A DNA stretch of 64,000 nt from Euborellia annulipes (lineage: Eukaryota; Arthropoda; Insecta; Dermaptera; Anisolabididae), in NCBI GenBank assembly GCA_023213315.1, contig JAKCPI010010626.1, positions 1-64,000 on the forward strand. The letters are read 5' to 3'. The translations under genes and the position numbers were made by a program. Positions within the stretch are counted from its first letter, which is position 1; every line of letters begins with the position of its first letter. The notes below the pieces were generated by a model. That model did no database searches. It was not told the DNA's origin and saw nothing but the letters and a program-made list of their open reading frames with translations. Of the stretch, positions 11,251 through 22,043 are shown one piece after another.

Positions 11251-11282
11251 GACGTTTCGGTCAGATATACGACCATCATCAG
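11251..11282 (-). ncRNA. Hammerhead-ribozyme-like motif at PLE 3' end
   Basis: The minus strand reads CTGATGA, then stem II GGTC...GACC, then GAAACGTC. These are the conserved hammerhead core boxes. Stem III is minimal (CG), as described for PLE hammerheads, which are thought to work best as dimers. Activity is not shown. Confidence 0.7.
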
Positions 11283-11778
11283 GGCTACAATCAATAACAG
11301 AAAGGAGCGAGTGAGTTTACAGTCAAAAAAAATTTTGTTTTCTTACATCACATGCGTACAAAATTGACAATTAATTACAATAAAATTAATGATAAATTTA
11401 ACAAACATAAGTTACATACAAGGTACACAAATAAAATAAAAAATATATAACAACCTGAAGCGTGTCAACAAAATTCCCCAAAATGTCGAATGGCACAATC
11501 GTATAACTTATTTGTTGCCATTTCATAAGGACCAACAGGCTATGCGAGTCAAGGTTAGATTGACACGAGCTCTCTATGAAACAAATTTATATATTAAATT
11601 AAAAAAGGAGATATTATTTTTAGAATAGAAATTATCTAAATCCATTTGATTAAATGATTAAAAATACTATATTTATATACATAGAATTTTATATTGGCCG
11701 TAAAAGACCTTAATAGAATCAATTTGTTACAAAATGTTTCTATATAGTAGTATTGTGGATTTAAAGTCACGGTTGAAT

Positions 11779-12409
11779 TCACACATTTGAATTCACGGTA
11801 TTATTTTTAAAAATATAAATTGACTCCTGGGTCAATCTCTTAAATGTGTTTGTCTCAAAACCTAATATTTTGACCGAGTCAAAGTCGAAACTATGATCTT
11901 CTTCTATGGCATGAGCCGCTAGGGCGACGTGGACCTCATTGTTCTTAATATTAGTTTTGTGTTGCGACATTCTCTTGTTCAGGTATTGTTTGTTGCGTCA
12001 TTCCGATGTAACATAGGTTACAATCCTGGCATTCCACTTTATAAACCAGGTTGCTATTTTGAAGATGCGGGGTAGGTGTTTTATTATTATACATAAAGGC
12101 CACTGTGTTAGAGGGTTTATAACTGATTATTATATTATGGTTGGAGGTGTATATTAATTTTCTCAGTTGTTCAGATAAACCAGCTATATAAGTTAAACTC
12201 CGATAGACAGGGGCAATGTTATCCTGGCCGTCAGCACCCCGCCCTTCATTCGATGTAACTTGATGTTTGCACAACTTGCGGCTGTATTGATTGTAAATTT
12301 TTTCAATGAAATATCTCGGATAGTTATTTTTTCTAAACAATTGCTTTACTTCATCGAAACATTGTTTCCTATATTGAGGGTCGGATAGTTTGTCTGCTCT
12401 GGTAAACAT
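11779..12409 (-). pseudogene. PLE linker and GIY-YIG endonuclease domain, frameshifted
   Basis: The frame starting at 12409 encodes a PLE-type linker (KPSNTVAFMYNNKTPTP) and then the start of the nuclease, YKVECQDCNLCYIGMTQQ, with the CxxC and YIG residues typical of PLE endonucleases. It then shifts frame near 11985. The next frame continues MSQHKTNIKNNEVHVALAAH and FDSVKILGFE to a stop. One small indel separates them, and the plus-strand copy shows the undamaged order. In PLEs this domain nicks target DNA for insertion of the retroelement. The reverse transcriptase is absent, so this copy cannot move by itself. Confidence 0.88.
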
Positions 12410-12479
12410 ATTCCATATTAAATTCTTTTTTTTTTTTTGAATTACCCAGGTAGAAATTTATCTTAGTCGGACAAGTTAT

Positions 12480-12790
12480 TAGCTTAGAATTAGCTTTATT
12501 TAAGCTTAGAGTCTAAGATAGTTTTTTAAGCTTATTTCTAGCTTATTATTAGCTTAATATTAGCTTAATATTAGCTTATTATTAGCTTATTATTAGCTTG
12601 TTATTAGCTTATTATTAGCTTGTTATTAGCTTGTTATTAGCTAGTTTCCTTAGGTTGCTGCTATCTTATTTCTAGCTTATTATTAGCTTGTTTTTAGCTT
12701 ATTATTAGCTTGTTTTTAGCTTATTTTTAGCTTGTTTTTAGCTTATTATTAGCTTGTTTTTAGCTAGTTTTCTAAGCTAATTTCAAGGTT
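12480..12790. repeat. Left AGCTT-rich short tandem array
   Basis: Many copies of an 11-bp-like unit TTATTAGCTTA/G with variants TTTTTAGCTTG, ending in TAGCTAGTTTTCTAAGC. Its composition mirrors the right-end array. Confidence 0.85.
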
Positions 12791-12892
12791 CGTTTTTATC
12801 TTGGATATCTAGCTTAAAGCAACCTTGCATTCCATTGATACTATAAGGTTGTATTGTATTCGAATAAGTAATTACTTTTATCTTAAGGTACT

Positions 12893-13160
12893 GACCAGGG
12901 CCGCAGGCAAACCCCTCCCCCCTAAGCACCTGCTCTTCTATCAAATGTATATAAAAAAATTTTTAATTTGAGAAAAATCATTTTGAATAATTATTCTTAA
13001 TAAATATAAATTTGGCAGAGTATCAGTATATTAAATAAAATTTAAATAATAAATTTTTTAATTACTTAGAATGAGTGTAAATAGTAATCTAATATTATTC
13101 TTGAATTTTAACTCTTTTATTTATAATTTAAAAAAAAAGACCCCCTGCCTACCTGGAAAA
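12893..13160. mobile_element. Possible nested TIR remnant inside the 2.8-kb transposon
   Basis: Starts CAGGGCCGCAGGCAAACCCC and ends near CCCCCTGCCTACCTGG, weakly inverted relative to each other and similar to the element at 55306. No duplication was confirmed. Confidence 0.3.
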
Positions 13161-13655
13161 ACCCAAAAAGGAAGCATTTGTAAACAAAAGAATTTACAGT
13201 TAGAGTGGACACAGGCAGCTTTGGTCAGGTTAGTCTACTCCAGGGAATAAACGGGAAGGGACATCACGTAGTAAAAAAATGGTGTGCCTAAAACACGGTC
13301 TATTCCAGGCACCTTCAGCGCTCCCTAACAGCTTATACAAAACTACTTTGGTGGTGGGCGGCTGATTTAAAAATTCAAATTAAAGGTTTTCCTCCAGAAT
13401 GTATATAATTATTTATTTATTCCCTGCTATTTATTACTAGTTTCTGATTTCTCGTCCAAATAAATCTTAATGATTCTAGTCCCAATGAATAAAATCGTTA
13501 GTGAAAGGTTTTTTTTTCCTCCAGGAAAAATAAAAGGCATAAATAAAGTTCCAAGTTAAAATATATATTTATTAAAATAAAAAATTTGAAAGTAAACATT
13601 TTAAGCAAACATTATTTTTTTTTTTAGAAAAATTCTAAAAAAAAAAATATTCAAT

Positions 13656-13702
13656 ATTATTAGAGGAATTTTTAATCATAAACCAAAAATTCCTCTAATA
13701 AT
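13656..13702. repeat. Hairpin relic of the TIR family seen at 37965
   Basis: ATTATTAGAGGAATTTTT and its complement lie nearly back to back. The same 25-bp ends bound the element at 37965-38217, so this is its internal-deletion form. Confidence 0.75.
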
Positions 13703-14246
13703 ATTTCCAACCACAAAAACTTTAATAAATATACAATATATTTATAAACATACATATATAAAAGACCAAAAATTACAAGTTAAAATATAACAAAAGCATA
13801 TAATTTTTCCACCAAACTTCCAATAAAAAAAAATAATATTATGGATGTCGTGTGTGTATATATATACATGTAGATGTATATAGACAAACGAACCTCATTT
13901 TGATGTTTGAAGAATTATTAAGCAAATTATAACGTATCCCTTGATTAAACAACTTTTTCAAATGGTCGAAATGAGTTGTCACTTGAGTCCTATAAAAAAT
14001 GTAAAAGCAAAAAAATATTTTTATATATGCCAAAACAATTAATCAAAGAATAAAATAAATTCTAATAAATACAATATATTACAAAATATTTAAAATGACC
14101 AACAAAAAAAAATATATTGTATATTAGAAATTAAATAAATTGAGCAAAAAACAAACAAACAAACCTGAATTTGATTCTGCCTTTGACACTTGTTTGCAAA
14201 TGGCCGAAATGTGTTTTGCAGGCAACCTGATTCTTGGTGGCTCTTC

Positions 14247-14258
14247 TGCGCATGCGCA
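14247..14258. promoter_or_regulatory. NRF1-like palindrome TGCGCATGCGCA
   Basis: A perfect 12-bp NRF1/Ewg consensus in a locally GC-richer block (14160-14400) of the transposon. It might mark an old promoter or captured DNA. Single occurrence; function not shown. Confidence 0.35.
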
Positions 14259-14851
14259 AGATCCAAATCAGGCGACACTAGCAGCCTCTGTACTAGACTA
14301 CAGAAACTTTCATTCTGAACATAGGAACAATATATCAAAAAGCACTCCAAATTCTTCCATTGACTTGTCCCCCCCATGGTCTACTCTAAACTTTAGGCCT
14401 GATAGGATCGTGAATTTTTTTTTAGAATTTAAATTTGTGTTTTAAAAATTTGAGGGGGTGCAAACTAATTTTTTAAATATCTATTTTGCCCCCCCCCCCC
14501 TGAAAGACGCTATTCATCATTTATGTAAGTATATTTATTACATATAAAATAAATAAGAAATAAGCTTAAATGATTAAATATTTTTTTTTTTTTAGATTTT
14601 TAGGTCCAGTGCTAAGTGCTTGGTTTCATAAAGAATATAACATGGTGATTTATTAACTGCATGTTTTAAAAATAAATATATATTGATAAATTATGTGATT
14701 TCTCATTTTTTTGTAAAAAGTGGACTTACACCACTTTCAAAATAAATGGTCCATATATATGTATTTTATATCTTTTGTTTGTGTTGGAAAAATATTTTAA
14801 ATAAAAATTTTATTTTTTGCAAATACTTTTTTTTTTAACTCAAAATACCAT

Positions 14852-15125
14852 ACCTTGCCCTTAGCTAGTTTTGTTAGCTAATTCCAAGCTTATTTTAAGC
14901 TAATTTCAAGCTTATTTTAAGCTAACAAAACAACCTTGCCCTTAGCTAGTTTTGTTAGCTAATTTTAAGCTTATTTTAAGCTAATTTCAAGCTTATTTTA
15001 AGCTAACAAAACAACCTTGCCCTTAGCTAGTTTTGTTAGCTAATTTTAAGCTTATTTTAAGCTAATTTCAAGCTTATTTTAAGCTAACAAAACAACCTTA
15101 TTTTTAGCTAGTTTTTTTAGCTAAT
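14852..15125. repeat. Right 81-bp tandem array
   Basis: Unit starts ACCTTGCCCTTAGCTAG and recurs at 14852, 14933, 15014 and 15095, an 81-bp period of about 3.3 copies. Each unit itself contains alternating AGCTAATTT and AAGCTTATTTT palindromic motifs. Confidence 0.9.
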
Positions 15126-15332
15126 TTTAAGCTAATTCGGTAAGCTTGCTGCTAGCTATGCAAAGCGTTACAAAATAAGCTTAAACTAAGCTAATTTTGT
15201 TAGCTAATTTTAAGCTTAAACTTAGAAAATTAGCTTAATATTAGCTAATTTTAAGGTTGAATTTCTACCTGGGTACAGGGTGGTTTGAATAGTAATTCAA
15301 AATTCTATCTGATTTTACCATTTTTCTACTCC

Positions 15333-15635
15333 ATTTATAAAGTGGAATGCCAGGATTGTAACCTATTTTACATCGGAATGACGCAACAATACCTGAACAA
15401 GAGAATGTCGCAACACAAAACTAATATTAAGAACAATGAGGTCCACGTCGCCCTAGCGGCTCATGCCATAGAAGAAGATCATAGTTTCGACTTTGACTCG
15501 GTCAAAATATTAGGTTTTGAGACAAACACATTTAAGAGATTGACCCAGGAGTCAATTTATATTTTTAAAAATAATACCGTGAATTCAAAAAAGGACTTTA
15601 AATCCACAATACTACTATATAGAAACATTTTGTAA
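15333..15635 (+). pseudogene. PLE GIY-YIG endonuclease domain, in frame but 5'-truncated
   Basis: One open frame gives YKVECQDCNLFYIGMTQQYL, then MSQHKTN, then HVALAAHAIEEDHSFDFDSV and a C-terminal YIFKNNTVNSKKD before a stop. The CxxC pair, YIG, the HK pair after the first helix and the AxHAxExxH-like block are those of PLE endonucleases. The upstream frame (15285-15332) is not PLE. No start or promoter belongs to it, so it is a fragment although its domain is undamaged. Confidence 0.85.
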
Positions 15636-15650
15636 CAAATTGATTCTATA

Positions 15651-16219
15651 TCTATATCTATATATATAAAAATGAAATGGGAAAAATGTATGTATGTATG
15701 TAAATATGTATGTATATGTTCTATAGAAATCCACAATTTTCAATGAATCCATTTGAAATTAAGTACACCTATAATACATGGCTCTGGGAGTAACGTAGTA
15801 ATAATTTGAATCTCTTAAATGTTTTGGAAAATTAATTATAATCAAATTTCTTCCAATATGGGAACACAAAATCAACAAGTTGGCTAGAAATTAGAGAGCG
15901 TCCTTTATGCTGTGTGAACCAGCTTCCTACCTGACTATGGGCTGGGAGTGGGGGCTAGGCAGCAGTTGAAAAACGAAGAGAGGACTCAGGTGACTGACCC
16001 TTTAAACAGTCATAAACAGACCCTTTTGTGCTGTTCCCAATCGGTACCCTCGCCTCGCTTGAATATAAGATCCTTCCTTAACATCTTAACACTTGCATTG
16101 CAACAAGAAATATCCCAAATTGGGAATAAACTTGCTCGCCGAAGGCGAGCAAGGGGTCCAGGGGGCGTAGCCCCCCTGGCTAGGCGGAAAGCCCGCCGAA
16201 GGCGGGCTTTGCGACTATC
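15651..16219 (+). mobile_element. Helitron-like nonautonomous element B inserted in the right PLE
   Basis: Starts TCTATATATATAAAAATGAA within a TATCTA run, with GTATGTATGTATG soon after. Ends with a strong hairpin (GCCCGCCGAAGGCGGGC) followed by TTTGCGACTAT. The uninterrupted left PLE copy shows that about 17 bp of PLE sequence is missing at the insertion point. Internal GCCGAAGGCGAGCAAGG repeats echo the other B copies. Confidence 0.75.
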
Positions 16220-16778
16220 CAATATAAAATTCTATGTATATAAATATAGTATTTTTAATCATTTAATCAAATGGATTTAGATAATTTCTATTCTAAAAAT
16301 AATATCTCCTTTTTTAATTTAATATATAAATTTGTTTCATAGAGAGCTCGTGTCAATCTAACCTTGACTCGCATAGCCTGTTGGTCCTTATGAAATGGCA
16401 ACAAATAAGTTATACGATTGTGCCATTCGACATTTTGGGGAATTTTGTTGACACGCTTCAGGTTGTTATATATTTTTTATTTTATTTGTGTACCTTGTAT
16501 GTAACTTATGTTTGTTAAATTTATCATTAATTTTATTGTAATTAATTGTCAATTTTGTACGCATGTGATGTAAGAAAACAAAATTTTTTTGACTGTAAAC
16601 TCACTCGCTCCTTTCTGTTATTGATTGTAGCCCTGATGATGGTCGTATATATTATGATATAAATTTAAAATAAAAGATAAATCCTCATTTTATTTCGTAT
16701 TTCCAAATATACAAAATTTCTTTGGGATATTTTAGCTGCATCACACAGTCAAAAATTTTTTTTTGAAGTTTTAACATT

Positions 16779-16915
16779 ATGATATATGAAGGCAAATCAA
16801 AAATTAAAAACGCCAGGCGATATATTTCAATATATTATTTATTGGTATTATAATCTATATATTGAAACATATCTTCTAATGTTTTTAATTTTTAATTTAC
16901 CTACTTATATCATAA
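16779..16915. repeat. Imperfect palindromic MITE-like repeat
   Basis: Left end ATTATGATATATGAAGGCAA and right end resemble each other inverted, with AAAATTAAAAAC near both ends. Symmetry is imperfect; no duplication was confirmed. Confidence 0.4.
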
Positions 16916-17297
16916 AATGTCACATTTTAAAAAATAAATTTTGAAATTTCTCATACTATTAATTGAAAAGAATTTACTATTTAATGCCAATTAAAGTAGT
17001 ATAGAATTCGATTGTGTATTTTCAAAAATAAACTTGATTTAATTTTACATGAAAGGGGGTTTCATTCCCAAAAGGACAAACAGGGCTGTTTATTTCGAAA
17101 TAATATAATTAGCCTCAGTAATAGAAATGGAATGAAAAGTATAATTGATGGACATATTCTTGTCAAGAAGAATTATTTTTTGATTAGAAAAGAATGATGC
17201 GATTTTTTAATAGAATTTTATTGAAAAAGGAAACTTGAGATTTAATAAAAAATGGATGGATTTAATGTTATGAAAAATTTTATTTTCGATATTTCAA

Positions 17298-17572
17298 CAA
17301 AAGAAATTACATCAGTAATGTATTAGTACCGGGTACTTTTTAGCCGATTTTGTTCAAAAGCTTCGTGTCACGTCCCGAGGGGGGTGCCTAACTTAAATAT
17401 AAAATTTCAACATCCTATCTCTTTTCGTTCTTGAGATATTTTGTTCACAGACTGACCATGTCGCGAAAATCACTTTTTTGGATTCAGGGGACCTCAAAAC
17501 GTGTATATCCATCAAAATCTCGACATCAAATTTTTGACATGAATCCAATATTTTCTCTCTCTATATATTGTA
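17298..17572 (-). mobile_element. Repeat A, 5' half
   Basis: Minus-strand A from AAAGTACT-type sequence through the GTCGCGAAAATCAC block to the 5' palindrome (TTTTCTCTCTCTATATA). It belongs to the variant with GTTCTTGAGATATTTTGTTC. Confidence 0.85.
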
Positions 17573-18210
17573 ACTCAATATTATTTAAATAATAAAAGAT
17601 TTAGGGAAAATTTCCTATACAACTGGTGATTATTAGCAATATTTTGTTTAAAAGAGTTAAATTATATATAATTAAAATAATTGGAGTCAAAATAGAAAGA
17701 AATTATTCTCTTACACGGTGATTTTTTCACAAAAAAAAAAAAAAAAAATTACAAAAAATTATTGTCTAAAACAAACATAAATGTTTTTATATTAAAATGT
17801 TGCCTAGTCATTTGCGATGATTATAATGAAGAACAAAGGGTTATGAGGCCCATATAATAATTCAGAGGGGACCTTGTATGAACGTGACCAAGGGCTGATT
17901 CAAATGAGAATATTAATAAAGGGCTCGGGATATTTCCTTCCCCGTTTAATACGCTACTAATCTAATTAAATAGTCAAAGACAAAGTATGGTCAAGAGGAC
18001 TTAGTTCGATTTTATGGCAAAGTCCAGTATAGATAATTGAGCTATCAAGAAAGCTTTATAAATATAGTCCAGCTGATTTCGATATTCCTGAATTATTTTC
18101 ATCAATTTAAAATTGCAAACACATATGCTCGTTTATATAATTTTCTCCGTATATGGGAACAGGTGTAATAAAAAAAATTTGACTTTTGATAAAAATCACG
18201 ATTTGATTTT
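17573..18210. other. Spacer, apparently unique
   Basis: AT-rich with a less biased block at 17810-18010. I see no open frame with splice sites and no second copy in the window. Confidence 0.4.
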
Positions 18211-18300
18211 AAAAAATCTGGTGTGACTGTCCCACAGCACACAACTTTCTCTTACCTTTGGTAGTCGAAAGTTGTGTTCTGTTAAAATTTTTAAAAACAA
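18211..18300 (-). mobile_element. Repeat A 3' hairpin fragment
   Basis: AAAAAATCTGGTGTGACTGT followed by the ACAACTTTCTCTTACC arm and its partial complement. Only the end of the element is present. Confidence 0.8.
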
Positions 18301-18310
18301 AAATATTTTT

Positions 18311-18540
18311 GCCCTCGGGCTTTGGTGTAGGGGTTAGCGTGCTGGCCTTTTGAACAAAGGGTTGTGGGTTCGCATCCCGTCTCAGGCGACAAAATTAATT
18401 TAAATTGAATTTGCTACAAATCCATTTAAATATCATCATTTTATATCACAAATCCGGAGAAAAATTACAAAAAAAAGATCAAACGAGTTTCGAATACTAA
18501 AAAAAAAAAGGTCGAACGAAAAACGGCGCCCCAGTTGAGC
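18311..18540 (+). mobile_element. tRNA-like SINE head joined to an E-type hAT fragment
   Basis: Box A-like GGTGTAGGGGTTAGCGTGC and box B-like GGTTCGCATCC are spaced as in a tRNA (18321-18382), followed by a tail sequence similar to 44530-44700. From 18447 the sequence ACAAATCCGGAGAAAAATTA matches 25920, part of the hAT-like element at 25783. Confidence 0.6.
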
Positions 18541-18542
18541 TT

Positions 18543-19233
18543 CGCCCCATTTAGGCAACTTCTCGTTGGAATTTTGAAATGAATTTTATATGCATAAAGA
18601 GGACCTTCTCGGGATTACAGGAAAATCATTTTCATCCCGAAATTCCTATAACTTTGTGAGTTATTAATTCTTTAAGTTACGGTTTTTTTTTTTTTTTAAA
18701 CATTCACACTTTTTTCTCATTCACACTCACACTCACACACACACATTCACACAGGCTTTTCAGGCCATTTAAGACTTTAGACGACAACCGTTGTAATTAA
18801 TATATATATTGGGGGTTCAGGCACTTCTATTTAAGCCATCTGGTATCCAAATGGCTTAAATAAAATCATCGGACTGCCTGGGTCCGAACCCGCGACTTAT
18901 GTTATGATTTCTCCCATAGGAAATGTATAGAGAAATATTTATGTATTCTTTTCATTTGTGTACTCCATGAATGTAAACAAATCCTCAAGCATGCACTGAA
19001 TTGGAATAGAATAATAATAATTTTCTTTTCATAATTAAGAAGAAAAGGCGAGGGTCCGCCGCAGGCGGGTCCGAGTTAGCTGGCGGGGGGGTCCAGGGGG
19101 GCGAAGCACCCTGTCTAAATGTGAAGCTTCTCATAATTAAGAAAAAGCGAGGGTGCGCCGCAGGCTGGCCCAAGCCAGCTGGCGGGGGGCCTGGGAGGGC
19201 GAAGTTCCCATCGGAGGCGGGTGTTGCGGCTAG
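18543..19233 (+). mobile_element. Helitron-like element B carrying a SINE insertion
   Basis: 5'-truncated (starts near ATTTAGGCAACTTCTCG), ends TTGCGGCTAG before T. It is interrupted by the SINE at 18678-18897. The 3' part is duplicated internally: ATAATTAAGAA...CCAGCTGGCGGGGG appears twice. Confidence 0.75.
18678..18897 (-). mobile_element. tRNA-derived SINE, copy inside Helitron-like B
   Basis: Minus orientation: a box-B region GGGTTCGGACCC, then the GCAGTCCGATGATTTTATTT body, then a GTGTGAGTGTGAATGAG tail and an A run. The 5' box A is missing. Flanks GTTACG and GTTATGA look like a decayed duplication of the Helitron site. Confidence 0.8.
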
Positions 19234-19343
19234 TACTATTATAATTAATCTAGAAAAATAGGATTAAAAGGCATCAGATGCCAAAAAAAAATTCAAAAGT
19301 ACTCTAATTCTCTTAATTCATATTCACTCATGTCAAAGTCACT

Positions 19344-19348
<5 letters not shown>

Positions 19349-19379
<31 letters not shown>
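19349..19379. repeat. (CT)n microsatellite
   Basis: About 30 bp of CT dinucleotides. Confidence 0.95.
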
Positions 19380-19381
<2 letters not shown>

Positions 19382-20340
19382 ATTAATCATTTTACGAGAG
19401 TACAGTCAAAATAAAGAAAATATATTCCTGAAGTCCTTTGTGCCCGAAAATCAAAACAAATAAATATGAAAAGGAAATAAAATAAAAATATTTTCTCTAA
19501 GCAGGAGAATTTGTTTTAAAAATTGTTGTTTTGGGTTTTTTTTCTCTCAATATGAACAATCTTTATTGAAAACTTTTGTGATTCAAACGTAGAATTAAAT
19601 TCTAATAATATTACATACTATTTTTTATAATATAAGTATATTTCATACAAGACTCATTAAATAATCCTATAGCCCATCGGAGGAAGGAATATTGGTAAGT
19701 ATAATCCAATTCTAACTCAAAGAAATGTATTAATTAGGAATTTCTTTAACATTAATAGCTCCTTTGTGAGTTTATAGAAATTGCCAATTGATACCTTTTT
19801 TTGTATTAGATTGAATTATACTTATCAATGTTTTAGACAGGTTACAGCTTGTCGTAGACGGCAAGAGGCTACCTGTCTTGAGGGTATAGAGCATTTAGTA
19901 GTGAGTGGGGCGCCGAAGAGAGAGGTCGAACCCACGTTGGATTCTCTCTCATAGGCTTTATACATTTAGTGTTGTGAGTGCCATTGAAGAGTGCAGCTGG
20001 GCGTCCCTTGGGCTCCCGACAAAAAAAGTCAATTTCTCTCAAACTACGAGCCCGATTTTGGTAAATTCATTCCCAATTACATTATAGGATTATATTTTTA
20101 TTATTTATAATATAATTTAAGAATATATTCAAAATTCTGGGGTTGGGGAGAGGAGGAGGGAATCAAAGCAATTAGGCCTATGTTCCTTTTTAATGAGAGA
20201 AGATTTAATTTATTAAAATTTCATACCCTTAGGGTTATTTCATAACTTATTTTGAAAATTCCAATAAATCACACTTTACATAAATAAATTGTATATTATT
20301 ACCGATGGCTATCAGGCAACCAGGATATAATTCAATTAAT
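19380..20340. other. Spacer with no assigned feature
   Basis: Contains an imperfect internal symmetry around 19675-19830 (TATAATCCAATTC against GAATTATACTTA). No splice-flanked coding frame was recognised in 19850-20080 despite its higher GC. Confidence 0.35.
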
Positions 20341-20380
20341 TCTCCGACGTTTCGGGCGCTTGATACACCCTTCCACAGGG
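20341..20380 (-). ncRNA. Degenerate PLE-type 3' end motif
   Basis: The minus strand has CTGTGGAAGGGTG, a spacer, then GCGCCCGAAACGTCGGAG. Layout matches hammerhead ends, but the first box is CTGTGGA instead of CTGANGA, so catalysis is unlikely. Confidence 0.4.
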
Positions 20381-20580
20381 CAGAGCGGCACTTATCATGT
20401 TATTTTTTACAAATAAATATCTGATCATCTATTATTTATTTATTTCTTATATTCAAAAGTAGGGCGTTTCGTTCCTCGAAAAAACCATCAACAAAACTGT
20501 TTCAATGAGTTTCATTCTCTCCACTATAATACAAAAGTTTTCAATAAAATTTATTGATATACGCAGCGGTAAATTAAAAA

Positions 20581-20770
20581 AAAAAATCTGGTGTGACTGG
20601 CCCCTCAGCACACAACTTTCTCTTAGCTTTAGCAATTGAAAGTTGTGATTTGTGCACAAGATATTTTTTGTCAGCATATATTTAGTTTCCGGCATTACAA
20701 TAGAATTCAAGCGTAATGTAACATATAAAAATATTTATATTTTGTTATCATAGCAACAAATCTCTAAATT
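20581..20770 (-). mobile_element. Repeat A 3' fragment with X-box-like site
   Basis: 3' hairpin (decayed right stem) followed by AGAATTCAAG and, at 20744-20757, the palindrome GTTATCATAGCAAC. Confidence 0.8.
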
Positions 20771-20882
20771 TAACTTTGTTTCTCACTGTACGTAATGTTG
20801 TAGGGATTTTTATTCATTATTCTTCTTTTTTGAAAGAGTGAATCTCTCAATATTAAATAGAAGCAAAATTAGAATATTAGAA

Positions 20883-21275
20883 CTAGCCGCGACGCCCGCC
20901 TTCGGCGGACTGAGTGCCTAGCCGGGGGTCTTAGCCCCCCTGGATCCTCCGCCAGCTGGCTTAATTATAAAAAAAAATTATCTTTACTATCCCAATTCAG
21001 TACCTGGTTGAGGATTTGTTTGCATTCATAGAATACATAAATATTTCTCTATACATTTCTTATGGGAGAAATCGTAACTTTAGAAATTAATAACTTATAA
21101 AGTTATAAGAATTTCGGGATGAATCATTTTCCTGTCCTGTAATCCCTAGAAGGTCCTCCTTAAGCATAAAAAATTTCGTTTCAAAATTCCAACGGAAAAT
21201 TGCCCAAATAGAACGTGACAGTCAGACAGACAAACAGACAGACGGACATTACCGAATTATATAAATATATTTTTT
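20883..21275 (-). mobile_element. Helitron-like element B, near complete
   Basis: The minus-strand 3' end reads CCGCCGAAGGCGGGCGTCGC then GGCTAG followed by T. The body has TTTCTCCCATAGGAAATG-type and GTCCGTCTGTCTG blocks. The 5' TC end is diverged. Same family as 5444-5808. Confidence 0.8.
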
Positions 21276-22043
21276 TCTGGACTATACCAGTTAAACGGCA
21301 ATAAACTAGAGGTGATTATTTGGTTGAGTAAACGTTTTTTTGCACGGCGCGGAATTATTTTTCAATATTCTTTCATGACTATTAAAAAAAATTAACCACA
21401 TTTTAAGCGAGTTGAATATTTGGATCTGTGAGCGTCTCATGGTGCATGTTTTTTTTTAAATAAATGTTTGATTTATTTATTTCTTATATTCAAAGGTAGG
21501 GCGTTTCGGTCCATGAACAAGACTGCTTCAATGAGTTCCATTCTCTCCATTATAATTCATTATTTCTTGTTAAGTGTTCAAGTTAAAAAAAATAAATCAT
21601 ATCAGTTTTAACTATAATTTCCTTTAAAAAATCAGGAATAATTAATAATGTCACCAAAAAAATTTCGCTACTTGAAAATAAACTCATTCCATTCTTATTT
21701 CAAAACCTTTGGGAATTTTTACTTTCTTACAGAGAAAGTTGTTTTGTGTGCTATCAGTCACACCGGATTTTTTTAAAAATATTTAATGCGGCGAATATCA
21801 GCAATTTTTATTGAAAATTTTTTCCTATTCAAACGCAGAATAAAATTCCAATAAAGATCTTCTATTATATTTTATAAACCGATGCCTCTATGCGGGTTGC
21901 TAATAAATTTATTTATTTCTTTAATTTTATTTAAATTTAAATAATCCCTTATGACCATGAGGCTGTGCTTAAACTTTTTCCCTTACTGTACGTAATGTTG
22001 TAGGGATTTTTCATTCATTATTCTTATTTTTTGACGATTATAT
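21276..22043. other. Spacer with a repeat A hairpin scrap and a local duplication
   Basis: A short A-type hairpin lies at 21720-21776 (ACTTTCTTACAGAGAAAGTT, then GTCACACCGGATTTTT). The sequence near 21465-21540 repeats 20445-20525, and 21985-22015 repeats 20785-20815. The region is therefore an old, partly deleted duplicate of 20.4-20.8 kb. Confidence 0.5.

Larger units (their letters stand above)
11165..12420 (-). mobile_element. Penelope-like element, 3' part with hammerhead end (left arm of inverted pair)
   Basis: Minus-strand fragment running from the region between reverse transcriptase and endonuclease, through a GIY-YIG domain, to a 3' untranslated part and a hammerhead-like end at 11251-11282, followed by AATAAA about 25 nt later. 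From 12045 down to 11270 it matches the plus-strand copy at 15333-16650 almost base for base. The 5' end (reverse transcriptase) is missing. It abuts the TIR transposon at 12445. Confidence 0.9.
12445..15273. mobile_element. 2.8-kb TIR transposon with AGCTT-rich subterminal arrays
   Basis: Ends CCCAGGTAGAAATT and AATTTCTACCTGGG, flanked by TA on both sides (12443-12444 and 15274-15275). Just inside both ends are arrays of AGCTT/AAGCT motifs. The middle has a hairpin MITE relic (13656-13702), a higher-GC part (14160-14400) with an NRF1-like site, and no recognisable transposase. TA duplication could mean a Tc1/mariner-like source, but the terminus is not a sequence I recognise. It lies between two facing PLE copies. 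Confidence 0.75.
15333..16650 (+). mobile_element. Penelope-like element, 3' part (right arm of inverted pair) with Helitron-like insertion
   Basis: Plus-strand copy matching the element at 11165-12045. It is 5'-truncated at TTTATAAAGTGGAATGCC and interrupted at about 15651-16219 by a Helitron-like element. It then resumes AATATAAAATTCTATGT and runs to the hammerhead start (CTGATGA at 16633-16639), breaking off inside stem II. Confidence 0.9.

Noticed and set aside
12480..12790. Regular short repeats that might suggest a CRISPR array
   Set aside because: No unique spacers; simple 11-bp AGCTT-type tandem array in a eukaryotic transposon.
14090..14445. 101-codon plus and 95-codon minus frames
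   Set aside because: They overlap each other on opposite strands inside a TIR transposon and show no recognisable domain.
15948..16280. 110-codon frame rich in arginine and alanine
   Set aside because: Created by the GC-rich 3' hairpin of the Helitron-like element.
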